A stretch of DNA of 64,000 bases from Leptothermofonsia sichuanensis E412 (GCF_019891175.1 NZ_CP072600.1:992001-1056000); one strand, 5' to 3'. Numbered from the stretch's first letter, positions 33,432-42,418 are shown. The notes: a model not told the origin generated them from the letters alone. Numbers and translations: made by a program.

Positions 33432-34648
33432 TAGTCTGTCAACTTTGTTTTGATGGATAGATTAGGGGAGAATGGAGAGGCAGATACCTCTTACCAACCA
33501 TGCCCCAAAAGAGATACATCGTAGCCCTTAGCTGTGAAGAGCGGGAGACTTTAGAAAGTCTGACAACAACCGGAAAAACATCCGTTTATAAACTCAATCA
33601 TGCTCGAATTTTGCTGAAAGCTGACATCAACCAGGAAGGCGGCGGTTGGCGGGATCAAGATATCAGTGATGCACTCGATATTAGCGTATCTACGATTGAA
33701 CGAGTCCGGCAACGCTTTGTTGCACAGAGTTTAGAGGCTGCCTTAGGGCGTCAAACTCCAAGTCGAACCAAGCCCCGCTTACTCGATGGCGAACAAGAAG
33801 CGCATTTGATTGCGCTGGCGTGTGCCGAGACTCCTGAAGGACAAGGGAAATGGAGCGTTCGCCTGTTAGCAGACCAACTGGTTGAGTTGGGATATGTAGA
33901 GAGCATTTCGCATGAAACCGTGCGGCAAACGCTGAAAAAATCGAACTCAAACCCTGGTTGCAGGAATGCTGGGTAATTCCGCCGAAGTCCAATGGCGAGT
34001 TTGTTTACTACATGGAAGATGTTTTGAGCGTTTATACACGCCCTTATGACCCGCGCTACCCGGTCGTTTGTTTCGATGAAACCAGCAAACAATTAGTCCT
34101 CGAAACGCAAGTTCCCCTCCCCCCCAACCCGGTCAACCGAAGCGCTATGACTATGAATATGAACGCAATGGGGTCTGTAATCTCTTCATGATTTCTGAAC
34201 CCTTAGCTGGATGGCGGCATGTAGAAGTCACTGAACGGCGCACCAAACAAGACTATGCCAAACAAATGAAATATCTGGTGGATGTGCGTTACCCCGATGC
34301 CGAATGGATTACCATCGTGCATGACCAACTCAATATTCATGACCCATCTGCCTTGTATGAGACGTTTGCACCTCAAGAAGCCAAGCGGATTCTAGACAAA
34401 TTAGAGATTCATTACACACCAAAACATGGCAGTTGGCTTAACATGGCAGAAATTGAACTCAGTGTTTTAGCCCGTCAGTGCTTGGATCGTCGCATCCCAG
34501 ATCAAGATACGTTGAAACGGGAAATTGCTGCTTGGGAAGAACGCAGAAATGATCAATCTCGCACCATTGATTGGCAATTTACGACTGAAGATGCTCGCAT
34601 CAAACTTAAGCGACTCTATCCCTCAATTCTTTCTTGACAAGCTACTAG
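33428..34648 (+). mobile_element. IS630-family element, copy 1
   Basis: Ends CTAGTAGTCTGTCAA and, reversed, CTAGTAGCTTGTCAA. Over 99% identical by eye to copy 2 at 39427-40646; I found one substitution (T for A at about 33940) and one extra C in a C run near 34120. Its first bases match the end of family A MITEs, which may be its non-autonomous derivatives. Confidence 0.92.
33500..34637 (+). pseudogene. IS630 transposase copy 1, two frame breaks
   Basis: HTH part (ISDALDISVSTIERVRQRFV) in frame 1. The first break, at a run of A's near 33937, fits minus-one slippage giving ELKPWLQECWVIPPK. The second, in a C7 run near 34120, needs one more C to read VPLPPQPGQPKRYDYEYERN, so it is a true disruption or a slippery C tract. 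Frame 3 has VHDQLNIH and HYTPKHGSWLNMAEIELS, the DDE second Asp and Glu regions. Confidence 0.85.
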
Positions 34649-34780
34649 TGCATTGCGGCAGAAGTTTTTCACCACAAAGGCACGAAGGGACACAAAGTTT
34701 CAAGGTTCTGAGTGCGCTTGGTGTCTTTGTGGTTCAACCTGAAACTGGCGGGTTATTTTCGCCAACCTGTACTAATGCAC
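34645..34780. repeat. Family C repeat, copy abutting IS630
   Basis: CTAGTGCATTGCGGCAGAAG to GCCAACCTGTACTAATGCAC. Shares ends and the GAAACTGGCGGGTTATTTTC block with 9999-10196 but lacks its middle section. IS630 copy 1 ends in the CTAG that starts this repeat. Confidence 0.8.
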
Positions 34781-34913
34781 ATTGGCGGGAATAATTGGAC
34801 ACTTGAAACTCGGCACTCAGCACTCAGTCCTCAGCACTAACCTTATTAACTGGCTAACAATTCCTGCTTTCCTCCACCAGGGTGGATTAAAGTTTTCTCT
34901 AGAAAGCACAATC

Positions 34914-34938
34914 ATATTACTAATTAGCGATGTAATAT
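34914..34938 (+). promoter_or_regulatory. Putative ArsR-type operator before SQR2
   Basis: Inverted repeat ATATTAC (34914-34920) and GTAATAT (34932-34938) around TAATTAGCGAT. Shares ACTAATTAG with the element at 15555-15577. AT-rich TATATATAGTAATATTTTTG follows and may hold the -10. About 60 bp before the SQR start. Confidence 0.55.
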
Positions 34939-34996
34939 ATATAGTAATATTTTTGTTGCCGATTCCGTTTCCATACCTTTTATTTGAGGAACTACC

Positions 34997-36331
34997 GTGT
35001 CACTGACTGCACAGCAAACCCAATCGACGCAACTTGCTGAACAGATTAATCAAAATCTCTCGGCTCCTGAGGCGATCGCCCCTCCGGTGAAGCACCACCA
35101 AATCGTGATTGTGGGGGGAGGGGCAGCCGGAATTACGGTTGCAGCCCAACTGCTGAAGCGCAACCGCAGCCTGGATATTGCCATTATGGAACCGTCTGAC
35201 AAACACTATTACCAACCGGGCTGGACGCTGGTGGGCGGCGGTGTGGCTCCCATTGACAAATTCATTCGGGATGAAAAAGATGTCATTCCCAAAGGGGCAA
35301 CCTGGATTCAAGCGCGTGTGGTGAAACTTGATCCCGATCGCGATACGGTTATTACCGAAGCAGGACAAACCATTGAGTATGATTATCTGGTGCTGTGTCC
35401 CGGCATTCAAATTGACTGGCATCTGATCAAAGGCTTAAAAGAAGCGTTGGGTCAAGGCGGAGTCACCAGCAACTACTCTAAAGACTACGCCCCCTACACC
35501 TGGGAAACCATCCAGGCTTTCAAAGGTGGAAATGCCCTCTTCACCTATCCCGCTACGCCGATTAAGTGTGGCGGTGCCCCTCAAAAAGTGATGTACATGG
35601 CAGATGACATCTTCAAGCGCAAGAGCGGTGTAGGAGTCAGCACGACCGTGATGTTTTGTACTGTTGGGGCGTCTATGTTTGCTGTACCAGAATATTCTGC
35701 CTCTCTGGATAAAGTGGTGGCGAGACGCGGCATTGTCACCAAATTCAACCACAACCTCAAGGAAATCAAGGCAGATACACAAGAAGCAATTTTTGATGTC
35801 ACCACGGATGATGGCGTTGAAGAAATCAGCATTCACTACGACATGATCCACGTCGCTCCCCCCATGAGTGCCCCTGATTTTATCAAACACAGTCCACTAG
35901 CCGTGTCTGGAACTGGCGGTTGGGTGGATGTTGATAAAACAACGCTGCAACACACCCGCTATGCCAATGTATTTTCGTTAGGCGATGCATCTTCTTTGCC
36001 CACCTCTAAAACGGCGGCAGCGGCTCGGAAACAAGCGCCTATCGTTGTCCAGAACCTGCTATCTTTGATGCAAGCGCAGCCGATGGCAGCAGAATATGAT
36101 GGCTACACCTGCTGCCCCCTGATCACAGGTTACAACTCAACGATCATGGCAGAGTTTGCCTACGGGGGAAAGCTGGCTCCCTCGTTTCCCCTCGATCCCA
36201 CCCAGGAACGCTACTCGATGTATTTGGCAAAAGCTCATGTCTTGCCCTGGCTTTACTGGAATCGGATGCTGAAGGGTGAAGGATTTGAAGCGGATATTTT
36301 CAAACCCATCAACAAGTTGCTCCGCCGCTAG
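34997..36331 (+). CDS. sqr: Sulfide:quinone oxidoreductase (intact, SQR2)
   Basis: 444 residues from GTG 34997, with TGAGGA upstream. FAD motifs HQIVIVGGGAAGITVAAQL, VLCPGIQIDWHL and NVFSLGDASSLPTSKTAAAA. Redox Cys in TPIKCGGAPQK and the CC pair in GYTCCPLITGYN. C-terminal amphipathic membrane-binding part (YSMYLAKAHVLPWLYWNRM). This matches the type II (SQRDL-like) group. It oxidises sulfide to persulfide and passes electrons to plastoquinone at the thylakoid or plasma membrane. It differs in type from SQR1. Bracketed with arsR by two IS630 copies. Confidence 0.94.
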   Translation: MSLTAQQTQSTQLAEQINQNLSAPEAIAPPVKHHQIVIVGGGAAGITVAAQLLKRNRSLDIAIMEPSDKHYYQPGWTLVGGGVAPIDKFIRDEKDVIPKGATWIQARVVKLDPDRDTVITEAGQTIEYDYLVLCPGIQIDWHLIKGLKEALGQGGVTSNYSKDYAPYTWETIQAFKGGNALFTYPATPIKCGGAPQKVMYMADDIFKRKSGVGVSTTVMFCTVGASMFAVPEYSASLDKVVARRGIVTKFNHNLKEIKADTQEAIFDVTTDDGVEEISIHYDMIHVAPPMSAPDFIKHSPLAVSGTGGWVDVDKTTLQHTRYANVFSLGDASSLPTSKTAAAARKQAPIVVQNLLSLMQAQPMAAEYDGYTCCPLITGYNSTIMAEFAYGGKLAPSFPLDPTQERYSMYLAKAHVLPWLYWNRMLKGEGFEADIFKPINKLLRR

Positions 36332-36461
36332 ACGAAATCCTGCCGGGGATTGTGACTGCCCATCCCCCTCAATGATCGGGTAGCCCCTTGAATTTTAATG
36401 TTGGCGATCGCCCTAATATATTAGTGCTGGTGCCAGGATTCTATTCGGCTACAGAAACCAG

Positions 36462-36569
36462 ATGCTGGAAATCATTGCCTTAGATGCGAAAACGAAACAA
36501 GTAGTCTGTCAAACAGCCCGTCTCGATCAAGTTGTCAGAATTGCATTTGAAAATCTCAGCAAACGTTAG
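36462..36569 (+). CDS. Small ORF of 35 codons between SQR2 and arsR, uncertain
   Basis: MLEIIALDAKTKQVVCQTAR then LDQVVRIAFENLSKR. Reads like protein, but no ribosome binding site is evident and the upstream frame is also open, so it may be the end of a decayed gene. Ends four bases into the convergent arsR. Confidence 0.3.
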   Translation: MLEIIALDAKTKQVVCQTARLDQVVRIAFENLSKR

Positions 36570-37039
36570 CGGCTCTGTCTTAACTTCGACAGTTGCTGAA
36601 GCTGTTGGCTCTGCTGTTCGACTTGCATTATCAACGCATCACAAACCAGATCGCAAAGTTCAAACAGAAATGGATTGGCAATGCGATAGTAAACGCAAAC
36701 CCCACGCTGCTCACGGGCAACTACCCCGGCTTGAGTCAGCATCTTCAGATGCTTAGAAACATTTGCCTGTCCTAATTCTGTTTCTTCGATAATCTCCGTC
36801 ACATTCTTCGCGCCTGTTTTCAGGGAACAGACGATTTGAAGCCGACTCACCTCTGATAAAACTTTGAAGAAATCTGCCATCAGGCTCAATGCTTCGGGAG
36901 TGAGTTTGGAAATGCCACACTCATCTACTGCCTTTGCATCCACTGCCTTTGCATCCATTGCTTTTGCCACACTCACTTTTGGCGCTTTCTCCTGAACAGC
37001 AACAGGTCTCTTGGCTGACTTTGTAGGCATGGGAGGCAT
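36566..37039 (-). CDS. ArsR-family repressor (SqrR/BigR-like candidate)
   Basis: 157 residues. The N-terminal 45 residues are an Ala/Lys/Asp-rich extension with tandem DAKAVDAKAVDE. The winged HTH follows: FKVLSEVSRLQIVCSLKTG, ELGQANVSKHLKMLTQAGVV, GVCVYYRIANPFLFELCDL. Cys residues in alpha-2 (QIVCSL) and alpha-5 (ELCDLVC) sit where SqrR and BigR have their sulfide-sensing dithiol, so per- or polysulfide sensing is plausible. Convergent with SQR2. Its own upstream region has the TTACCA element at 37076. Confidence 0.88.
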   Translation of the reverse strand: MPPMPTKSAKRPVAVQEKAPKVSVAKAMDAKAVDAKAVDECGISKLTPEALSLMADFFKVLSEVSRLQIVCSLKTGAKNVTEIIEETELGQANVSKHLKMLTQAGVVAREQRGVCVYYRIANPFLFELCDLVCDALIMQVEQQSQQLQQLSKLRQSR

Positions 37040-37068
37040 TCCGCAAACTTGATAAATCTATTTCTTAT

Positions 37069-37096
37069 CATTATATTACCACACAGTAGTAGAATC
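37069..37096 (-). promoter_or_regulatory. Putative autoregulatory operator of arsR
   Basis: CATTATATTACCACACAGTA then GTAGAATC, 30-57 bp upstream of the arsR start. TTACCA-AG-A-T spacing as in the PDO element. Weaker than the others. Confidence 0.4.
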
Positions 37097-37130
37097 TGCA
37101 TATTCAGGAGAATAGGGAGACAACTATATC

Positions 37131-37560
37131 AGTTTGGTCCCTGCTGCTTCCATCAGTTCTCGAATCCCATCTACCCCATGAGAACTCAAGTTATCCATGA
37201 CGACGCAAGCACCTATTCATAGATCAGGGACTAAAATGTACTCGATGAAGTACTTGAACACCTCTCCGCTAATTCCACCATCAAGGGTCAATCCTGCGAC
37301 AATTCCATTCAAACTCATCGCACCAATCAGGGTGATACTAATTTAAGTCGGTTTTAGGGCAGATAGGGCATCCAGGATAAAAGGAATATTATATGACCGA
37401 AGAATTCTTCTGGAGTTAATTGGGTCAAGAATTGATCAACTCTGGTCTTGAATTGCTTCAGAGTCTTGAGCGCAGCTTACTTCAAATCTGTCTTGAGATA
37501 TTGCCATAATCGCTCAATTGGATTTAACTCTGGACAGTAGGCAGGTTGAAATAACAAAGT
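37131..37560 (-). pseudogene. Scrambled IS630-type transposase remnants
   Basis: On the minus strand the C-terminal part comes first (37560-37360: PAYCPELNPIERLWQYLKTD and LTPEEFFGHIIFLLSWMPYL) and the middle part second (37345-37131: MSLNGIVAGLTLDGGISGEV, CVVMDNLSSHGVDGIRELME). The order is reversed relative to a real gene, so these are pieces of two tandem copies. Different subfamily from the 33 and 39 kb elements. Confidence 0.75.
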
Positions 37561-37634
37561 TGCTCCTTTCGACGCTTTGACTCACCCATGATATCAATAG
37601 GGATCTCGCAATCACTACCCCCCTAGATTGTAGT

Positions 37635-37916
37635 TCAAAGCGGTTTCGGATTATCTTTTCGCTGCTTAAAATGTTGACAGGAGGCAGAACCCGAGTAGAG
37701 CTTACCGACTTGCGTCATTGTACCTGGTTGGAGCTTCACTGTTTTGTCCTCGATTCGCACGGTTCGCCATAAGCGGGCTGAAAAATGAGTTGGGCAGCCC
37801 CGACCTTTTAACGGTGTACCCTTAGCAAGAACCGTATGGCTGCCGAGTAAGTCGATCGCTGATATCAGGCAACCTAACAAGATTAAAACTGATAGACCAA
37901 TCTTTCGCTTTGACAT
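37635..37916 (-). CDS. Small exported protein, unknown
   Basis: 93 residues from ATG 37916 (MSKRKIGLSVLILLGCLISA). A clear signal peptide, possible lipobox LLGC, then a basic mature part with two Cys (GRGCPTHF, SASCQHF) and RTVRIEDKTVKLQPGT. No family recognised. Followed by scrambled transposase remnants; low constraint is possible. Confidence 0.5.
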   Translation of the reverse strand: MSKRKIGLSVLILLGCLISAIDLLGSHTVLAKGTPLKGRGCPTHFSARLWRTVRIEDKTVKLQPGTMTQVGKLYSGSASCQHFKQRKDNPKPL

Positions 37917-38139
37917 GGCTACGCTACCATCGTAGAACGCTCTAAGGAAACGGGCGCCAGTTGCACTCATGCTCCCATAGCAGTCTTCAGACCTCGTTCT
38001 AAAGTTCCCGATTCTTTATCGATTCTTTATATTTGTTCGACCCAGACAATTTGAAGGACGAGTACAAGGTCTCTCTGCGGAGCTAGTTAACATAAATTAG
38101 GGCAACTGCAATGACCCGTTTGGCTTAGTTTTGGATTAG

Positions 38140-38511
38140 TTAAGAGGCATCTGTGTAGCTTAAAAAGCCATCCGCCACAAACCAAGCTGTGCCAGTGCCT
38201 TCGTAAATCCCAGCGAATGTAGCCCCCGAAGGACGGTGAGCGTCCACGGTGAGTTTGCCCTTAAGGCTATAGGCAGTTTCTTCGTAGCCAGCTGTGGTCA
38301 TCCGCAGATTAACGTCATAGTAGTTAATATCCGGTGTTTCCCTCATAATGCAGCCAGGAGTGTTAGGGTAAAGGAACCAAACTGCGGAGCCATGCACCCA
38401 TTCTAGGTGGATGGGCTTTCCTGCCTCGGTGTCCCATTCAATGGTCAGCCTCTCTGGTGGGCTGGGGAAACTAGCGTAATAGGCTTCGTCAGTTGTGAAC
38501 TTGGCAATCAT
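38140..38511 (-). CDS. Conserved-looking hypothetical protein
   Basis: 123 residues, no signal peptide or membrane helix. Beta-rich sequence (RLTIEWDTEAGKPIHLEWV, SAVWFLYPNTPG, SLKGKLTVDA, GTAWFVADGF). No motif recognised. Co-oriented with the HEAT-repeat gene upstream (38579-39331), 67 bp apart, so the two may form an operon. Confidence 0.55.
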   Translation of the reverse strand: MIAKFTTDEAYYASFPSPPERLTIEWDTEAGKPIHLEWVHGSAVWFLYPNTPGCIMRETPDINYYDVNLRMTTAGYEETAYSLKGKLTVDAHRPSGATFAGIYEGTGTAWFVADGFLSYTDAS

Positions 38512-38578
38512 ATTTATCCTCCATTGTGTCCTCTATGGAAATTGGGCAACGTGCGGCAGTCGATGGGTACGGGCCTTG

Positions 38579-39331
38579 TCAGGTCGCAAGCGATTTGCAG
38601 GGTTGACGCAGAGGGGGTTCTTCTCCATTGATTAAAGTGATGGCATCCTCAGCTTCCTCACTCACAGACCACCCCCCTTCCACATGGGTCTTGTCGCTCT
38701 GAGCAAGGAGTTGAAGTTTTGGCAATGCTTCCTCGATTTTGAGCCGACCTACCGCAAAGCAGGCCCAAAACCTAATGACCGTTTCCGAATCGTCTAGTGC
38801 TTGCAGAATCGCGCTCACTGTTTCCTGATATTGAGATGACGAAGCTGACAACTCCTGAGAAAACAACTCCTGCGAAAGTTGATTCCCAAGTCCCTCCAAG
38901 GCTTGGGCGCGAACAGAGGGGGCCTCAACCCGATTAGTTGCAATGTCAGTTAATACCCGAATTACGTGCGAGGCGATTTGGCTGTCTAGTTGAAAAGAAA
39001 GAGCATACACAACACTTTCTCGCTGTGCTGGATCGGAACTGGTTTCAAGAATCGAGAGCAGGGAGCTTAAATGCCTCTGAGTCATGATCGAACTCAGGGA
39101 TGCCGCTGCCTGCATCCATAATTCGCTGCGTTGACCTGCTAACAGATTGACGAGCACATCTGCATCTTGATCGTCCCCGATCTTTCCAAGTAACCAACAA
39201 GCGGTCATTGCCTTGTCTAAGTCGAGATTATTGAGCCAACCTGGTTGGCGAGTTGTAAACCCCAAGTTTTCAAGAGCTTCGATTTCGCTGGCTGACTCTG
39301 GAAATTGTTGTTTGATGGCTTTAAGATTCAT
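38579..39331 (-). CDS. HEAT-repeat protein
   Basis: 250 residues of helical repeats: KAMTACWLLGKIGDDQDADV, SELWMQAAASLSSIM, DPAQRESVVYALSFQL, SVRAQALEGLGNQL, ETVIRFWACFAVGRL. HEAT proteins of this size in cyanobacteria include scaffold and phycobilin lyase-like members, but no lyase motif is seen. Probably a protein-interaction module working with the downstream small protein. Confidence 0.75.
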   Translation of the reverse strand: MNLKAIKQQFPESASEIEALENLGFTTRQPGWLNNLDLDKAMTACWLLGKIGDDQDADVLVNLLAGQRSELWMQAAASLSSIMTQRHLSSLLSILETSSDPAQRESVVYALSFQLDSQIASHVIRVLTDIATNRVEAPSVRAQALEGLGNQLSQELFSQELSASSSQYQETVSAILQALDDSETVIRFWACFAVGRLKIEEALPKLQLLAQSDKTHVEGGWSVSEEAEDAITLINGEEPPLRQPCKSLAT

Positions 39332-39426
39332 CGATCATATGTGAGTTGATTCGCTGGTGACTGATAGAGGATTGTCAGGGGCGAGGGGGCAGTTCATTGG
39401 TGACTGTAACACCTGTGGTTTGAGCG

Positions 39427-40646
39427 CTAGTAGTCTGTCAACTTTGTTTTGATGGATAGATTAGGGGAGAATGGAGAGGCAGATACCTCTTACCAACCAT
39501 GCCCCAAAAGAGATACATCGTAGCCCTTAGCTGTGAAGAGCGGGAGACTTTAGAAAGTCTGACAACAACCGGAAAAACATCCGTTTATAAACTCAATCAT
39601 GCTCGAATTTTGCTGAAAGCTGACATCAACCAGGAAGGCGGCGGTTGGCGGGATCAAGATATCAGTGATGCACTCGATATTAGCGTATCTACGATTGAAC
39701 GAGTCCGGCAACGCTTTGTTGCACAGAGTTTAGAGGCTGCCTTAGGGCGTCAAACTCCAAGTCGAACCAAGCCCCGCTTACTCGATGGCGAACAAGAAGC
39801 GCATTTGATTGCGCTGGCGTGTGCCGAGACTCCTGAAGGACAAGGGAAATGGAGCGTTCGCCTGTTAGCAGACCAACTGGTTGAGTTGGGATATGTAGAG
39901 AGCATTTCGCATGAAACCGTGCGGCAAACGCTGAAAAAAACGAACTCAAACCCTGGTTGCAGGAATGCTGGGTAATTCCGCCGAAGTCCAATGGCGAGTT
40001 TGTTTACTACATGGAAGATGTTTTGAGCGTTTATACACGCCCTTATGACCCGCGCTACCCGGTCGTTTGTTTCGATGAAACCAGCAAACAATTAGTCCTC
40101 GAAACGCAAGTTCCCCTCCCCCCAACCCGGTCAACCGAAGCGCTATGACTATGAATATGAACGCAATGGGGTCTGTAATCTCTTCATGATTTCTGAACCC
40201 TTAGCTGGATGGCGGCATGTAGAAGTCACTGAACGGCGCACCAAACAAGACTATGCCAAACAAATGAAATATCTGGTGGATGTGCGTTACCCCGATGCCG
40301 AATGGATTACCATCGTGCATGACCAACTCAATATTCATGACCCATCTGCCTTGTATGAGACGTTTGCACCTCAAGAAGCCAAGCGGATTCTAGACAAATT
40401 AGAGATTCATTACACACCAAAACATGGCAGTTGGCTTAACATGGCAGAAATTGAACTCAGTGTTTTAGCCCGTCAGTGCTTGGATCGTCGCATCCCAGAT
40501 CAAGATACGTTGAAACGGGAAATTGCTGCTTGGGAAGAACGCAGAAATGATCAATCTCGCACCATTGATTGGCAATTTACGACTGAAGATGCTCGCATCA
40601 AACTTAAGCGACTCTATCCCTCAATTCTTTCTTGACAAGCTACTAG
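39427..40646 (+). mobile_element. IS630-family element, copy 2
   Basis: Same ends and orientation as copy 1 (33428-34648). On the right it abuts CTAGTGGCCTGTCAAAAATT, the edge of a MITE-like sequence. The 4.8 kb between the copies carries SQR2 and arsR plus small genes. Confidence 0.92.
39499..40635 (+). pseudogene. IS630 transposase copy 2, two frame breaks
   Basis: Identical layout to copy 1. The first junction here is AAAAAAAC, a good minus-one site. The C run near 40120 has six C's against seven in copy 1; eight would restore the frame. Both copies are therefore defective at the same place in different ways, unless translation slips there. Confidence 0.85.
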
Positions 40647-40726
40647 TGGCCTGTCAAAAATTATTTTGTGAGTTGAAACCTCCAAAATAATCACCCCTTC
40701 TCTCATCCAGACTCCAAACTACAACG

Positions 40727-41617
40727 TTGACAAACCACAAGGTACCTGTGTATTACCAGATCAGCCACACAACAACCTACCATTACAGCCAGCCAGTCAG
40801 CCTCTATCCCCATGTAGTGCGGTTGCGCCCTCGCAGCGATAGTCATCAAACTTTGCAATCCTTTTCCCTACTGGTCACCCCCAGTCCAGTCAGTCAGTCT
40901 CCTCTAATTGATCTGGAAGGAAACGCCCTGGTTAAGGTCTGGTTTCAGCCAGAGCCAACCGACTCCCTGACTGTGCAGGTGCTTTCCCAGGTAGAGACCC
41001 ATCAGACAAACCCATTCAACTATCTGTTAGAACCCTGGGCGATCAGGCTGCCAATTGACTACCCGGCTTCTCTGTGGATGCAGCTTCAGCCCTATTTAGG
41101 CGGGCAGTATCCGAGCTATGGGGCAGCAGTTGATCCAGTCGCCGTCAGTCTGGCACAGGAAATTTCCCATCAGGTGGAAGGAAACCCTACATTGTTTCTG
41201 AGCGAGCTGAATCAGATACTTTATACAAACTGTAAATATACCATTCGAGAGACGGGAGATCCCATGCCACCGGGTATCACCTGGCTTAATCGGACAGGTT
41301 CCTGTCGAGATTTAACTGTTTTGTTTATTGAAGCCTGCCGGGCAATTGGGCTGGCTGCCCGATTTGTCAGCGGTTATCAGGAAGGGGATATAGACAGCAA
41401 CGATCGCCACCTGCACGCCTGGGCAGAAGTATATCTACCGGGGGCTGGCTGGCGTGGGTTTGACCCGACTCATGGATTGGCAGTCAGCGATCGCCACATT
41501 GCCCTGGTTGCCAGTGCATCCCACCGCTATGCCGCCCCGATTTCTGGATCCTTTAGCCCGGCAGGAGGGGCACAGGCAACGATGACCTATCAATTAGTGA
41601 TTCAGAGTATCGGGTAA
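40727..41617 (+). CDS. Transglutaminase-like family protein
   Basis: 296 residues if the TTG at 40727 is used; a GTG at 40748 is another choice. N-terminal bacterial transglutaminase-like domain (YQISHTTTYHYSQPVSLYPH, VVRLRPRSD), then the core with the Cys-His-Asp triad: GSCRDLTVLFIEACRAIGL, HLHAWAEVYLPGAGW, GFDPTHG. Probable cysteine protease or amidase rather than cross-linking enzyme. IS630 copy 2 ends 80 bp upstream, so the native promoter may be lost. Confidence 0.88.
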   Translation: MTNHKVPVYYQISHTTTYHYSQPVSLYPHVVRLRPRSDSHQTLQSFSLLVTPSPVSQSPLIDLEGNALVKVWFQPEPTDSLTVQVLSQVETHQTNPFNYLLEPWAIRLPIDYPASLWMQLQPYLGGQYPSYGAAVDPVAVSLAQEISHQVEGNPTLFLSELNQILYTNCKYTIRETGDPMPPGITWLNRTGSCRDLTVLFIEACRAIGLAARFVSGYQEGDIDSNDRHLHAWAEVYLPGAGWRGFDPTHGLAVSDRHIALVASASHRYAAPISGSFSPAGGAQATMTYQLVIQSIG

Positions 41618-41659
41618 TTTTTTTGATCGTAGATTAAATAAACTGAAACTCTCAGGGTT

Positions 41660-41765
41660 CTACCACAAAGACCCAGAGGGTGCAGCGAAATTGCTCTGTG
41701 TTCTCTGTGCCTCTGTGGTGAAATTTCAGGCTATAAATTTCAGGTTATAAAGTCCGCATTCCTTC
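41660..41765. repeat. CACAGAG-type palindromic repeat (family E)
   Basis: ACCACAAAGACCCAGAGGG then CTCTGTGTTCTCTGTGCCTC, TGTGGTGAAATTTCAGG and AGTCCGCATTCCTTC. Relatives at about 1030-1080, 44878-44920, 47382-47430 and 58932-59000. Can fold through CACAGAG/CTCTGTG pairing. Confidence 0.7.
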
Positions 41766-41858
41766 AATAGACTCCCAGCCTGGAAAGTAAAGGGAAGCAG
41801 AACGCAGGATATACTCAATATGCACCTGAGAACTCCTGAGTGCACTGGTTCTTGACTA

Positions 41859-41932
41859 CGGGACTGGCGGGACTCGAACCCTCGACCTGTCGCTTAGGAG
41901 GCGACTGCTCTATCCAACTGAGCTACAGCCCC
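41859..41932 (-). tRNA. trnR-CCU: tRNA-Arg (anticodon CCU)
   Basis: 74-nt cloverleaf on the minus strand: acceptor GGGGCTG with CAGTCCC, D arm TAGCTCAGTTGGATAGAGCA, anticodon stem GTCGC/GCGAC around CTCCTAA, T arm GGTTCGAGTCC. CCA not encoded. A truncated CHAT gene begins eight bases beyond its 5' end. Confidence 0.95.
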
Positions 41933-41939
41933 AGGTTAA

Positions 41940-42380
41940 TTGCAATCATATCACCTGGCTACCCACGGGCTGCTGGATGACTTTAGAGAACAGGGAAGTC
42001 CAGGGGCGATCGCCCTTGCCCCCAATGGAACCGGAGAGCGCAATGATGGGCTACTGACCGCCAACGAAATTTTGGAAATGAAGTTAAATGCGGAACTGGC
42101 GGTACTGAGTGCCTGCGATACCGGACGGGGCAGAATTACAGGTGATGGGGTGATTGGCCTGTCCCGCGCTTTGATGACTGCTGGTGTCCCCAGTGTCATC
42201 GTTTCCCTCTGGAAAGTGCCAGATGAACCCACTGCTCTGCTGATGATCGAATTTTACCGCAATCTGCAAAAAAATCCCAACAAAGCTCAGGCATTGCGGC
42301 AGGCAATGCTGACCACTAAACAACTCCATCCGGCCCCACTCGACTGGTCTGCCTTCATCCTGCTTGGCAGAGCAGAGTAA
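41940..42380 (+). pseudogene. CHAT-domain C-terminal fragment beside tRNA-Arg
   Basis: 146 codons starting abruptly at the catalytic His strand (SYHLATHGLLDDF) and continuing through AELAVLSACDTGRGRITGDG with the catalytic Cys, to a normal end (DWSAFILLGRAE). No start or upstream TPR part; tRNA-Arg abuts it. Not a copy of the 24-kb CHAT gene (different sequence). Truncation at a tRNA suggests an island-insertion or deletion breakpoint. Confidence 0.85.
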
Positions 42381-42418
42381 GTGTTGCCACCCAGGGGATG
42401 CAAAAGGGTTGACAGCCT

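Noticed and set aside
34782-35006. Plus-strand 74-codon frame before SQR2
   Set aside because: Overlaps the promoter/operator region and the repeat; hydrophobic AT-rich translation without a start signal.
35000-35890. Antisense open frames within SQR2
   Set aside because: SQR2 on the plus strand has full family motifs; the minus-strand frames have none.
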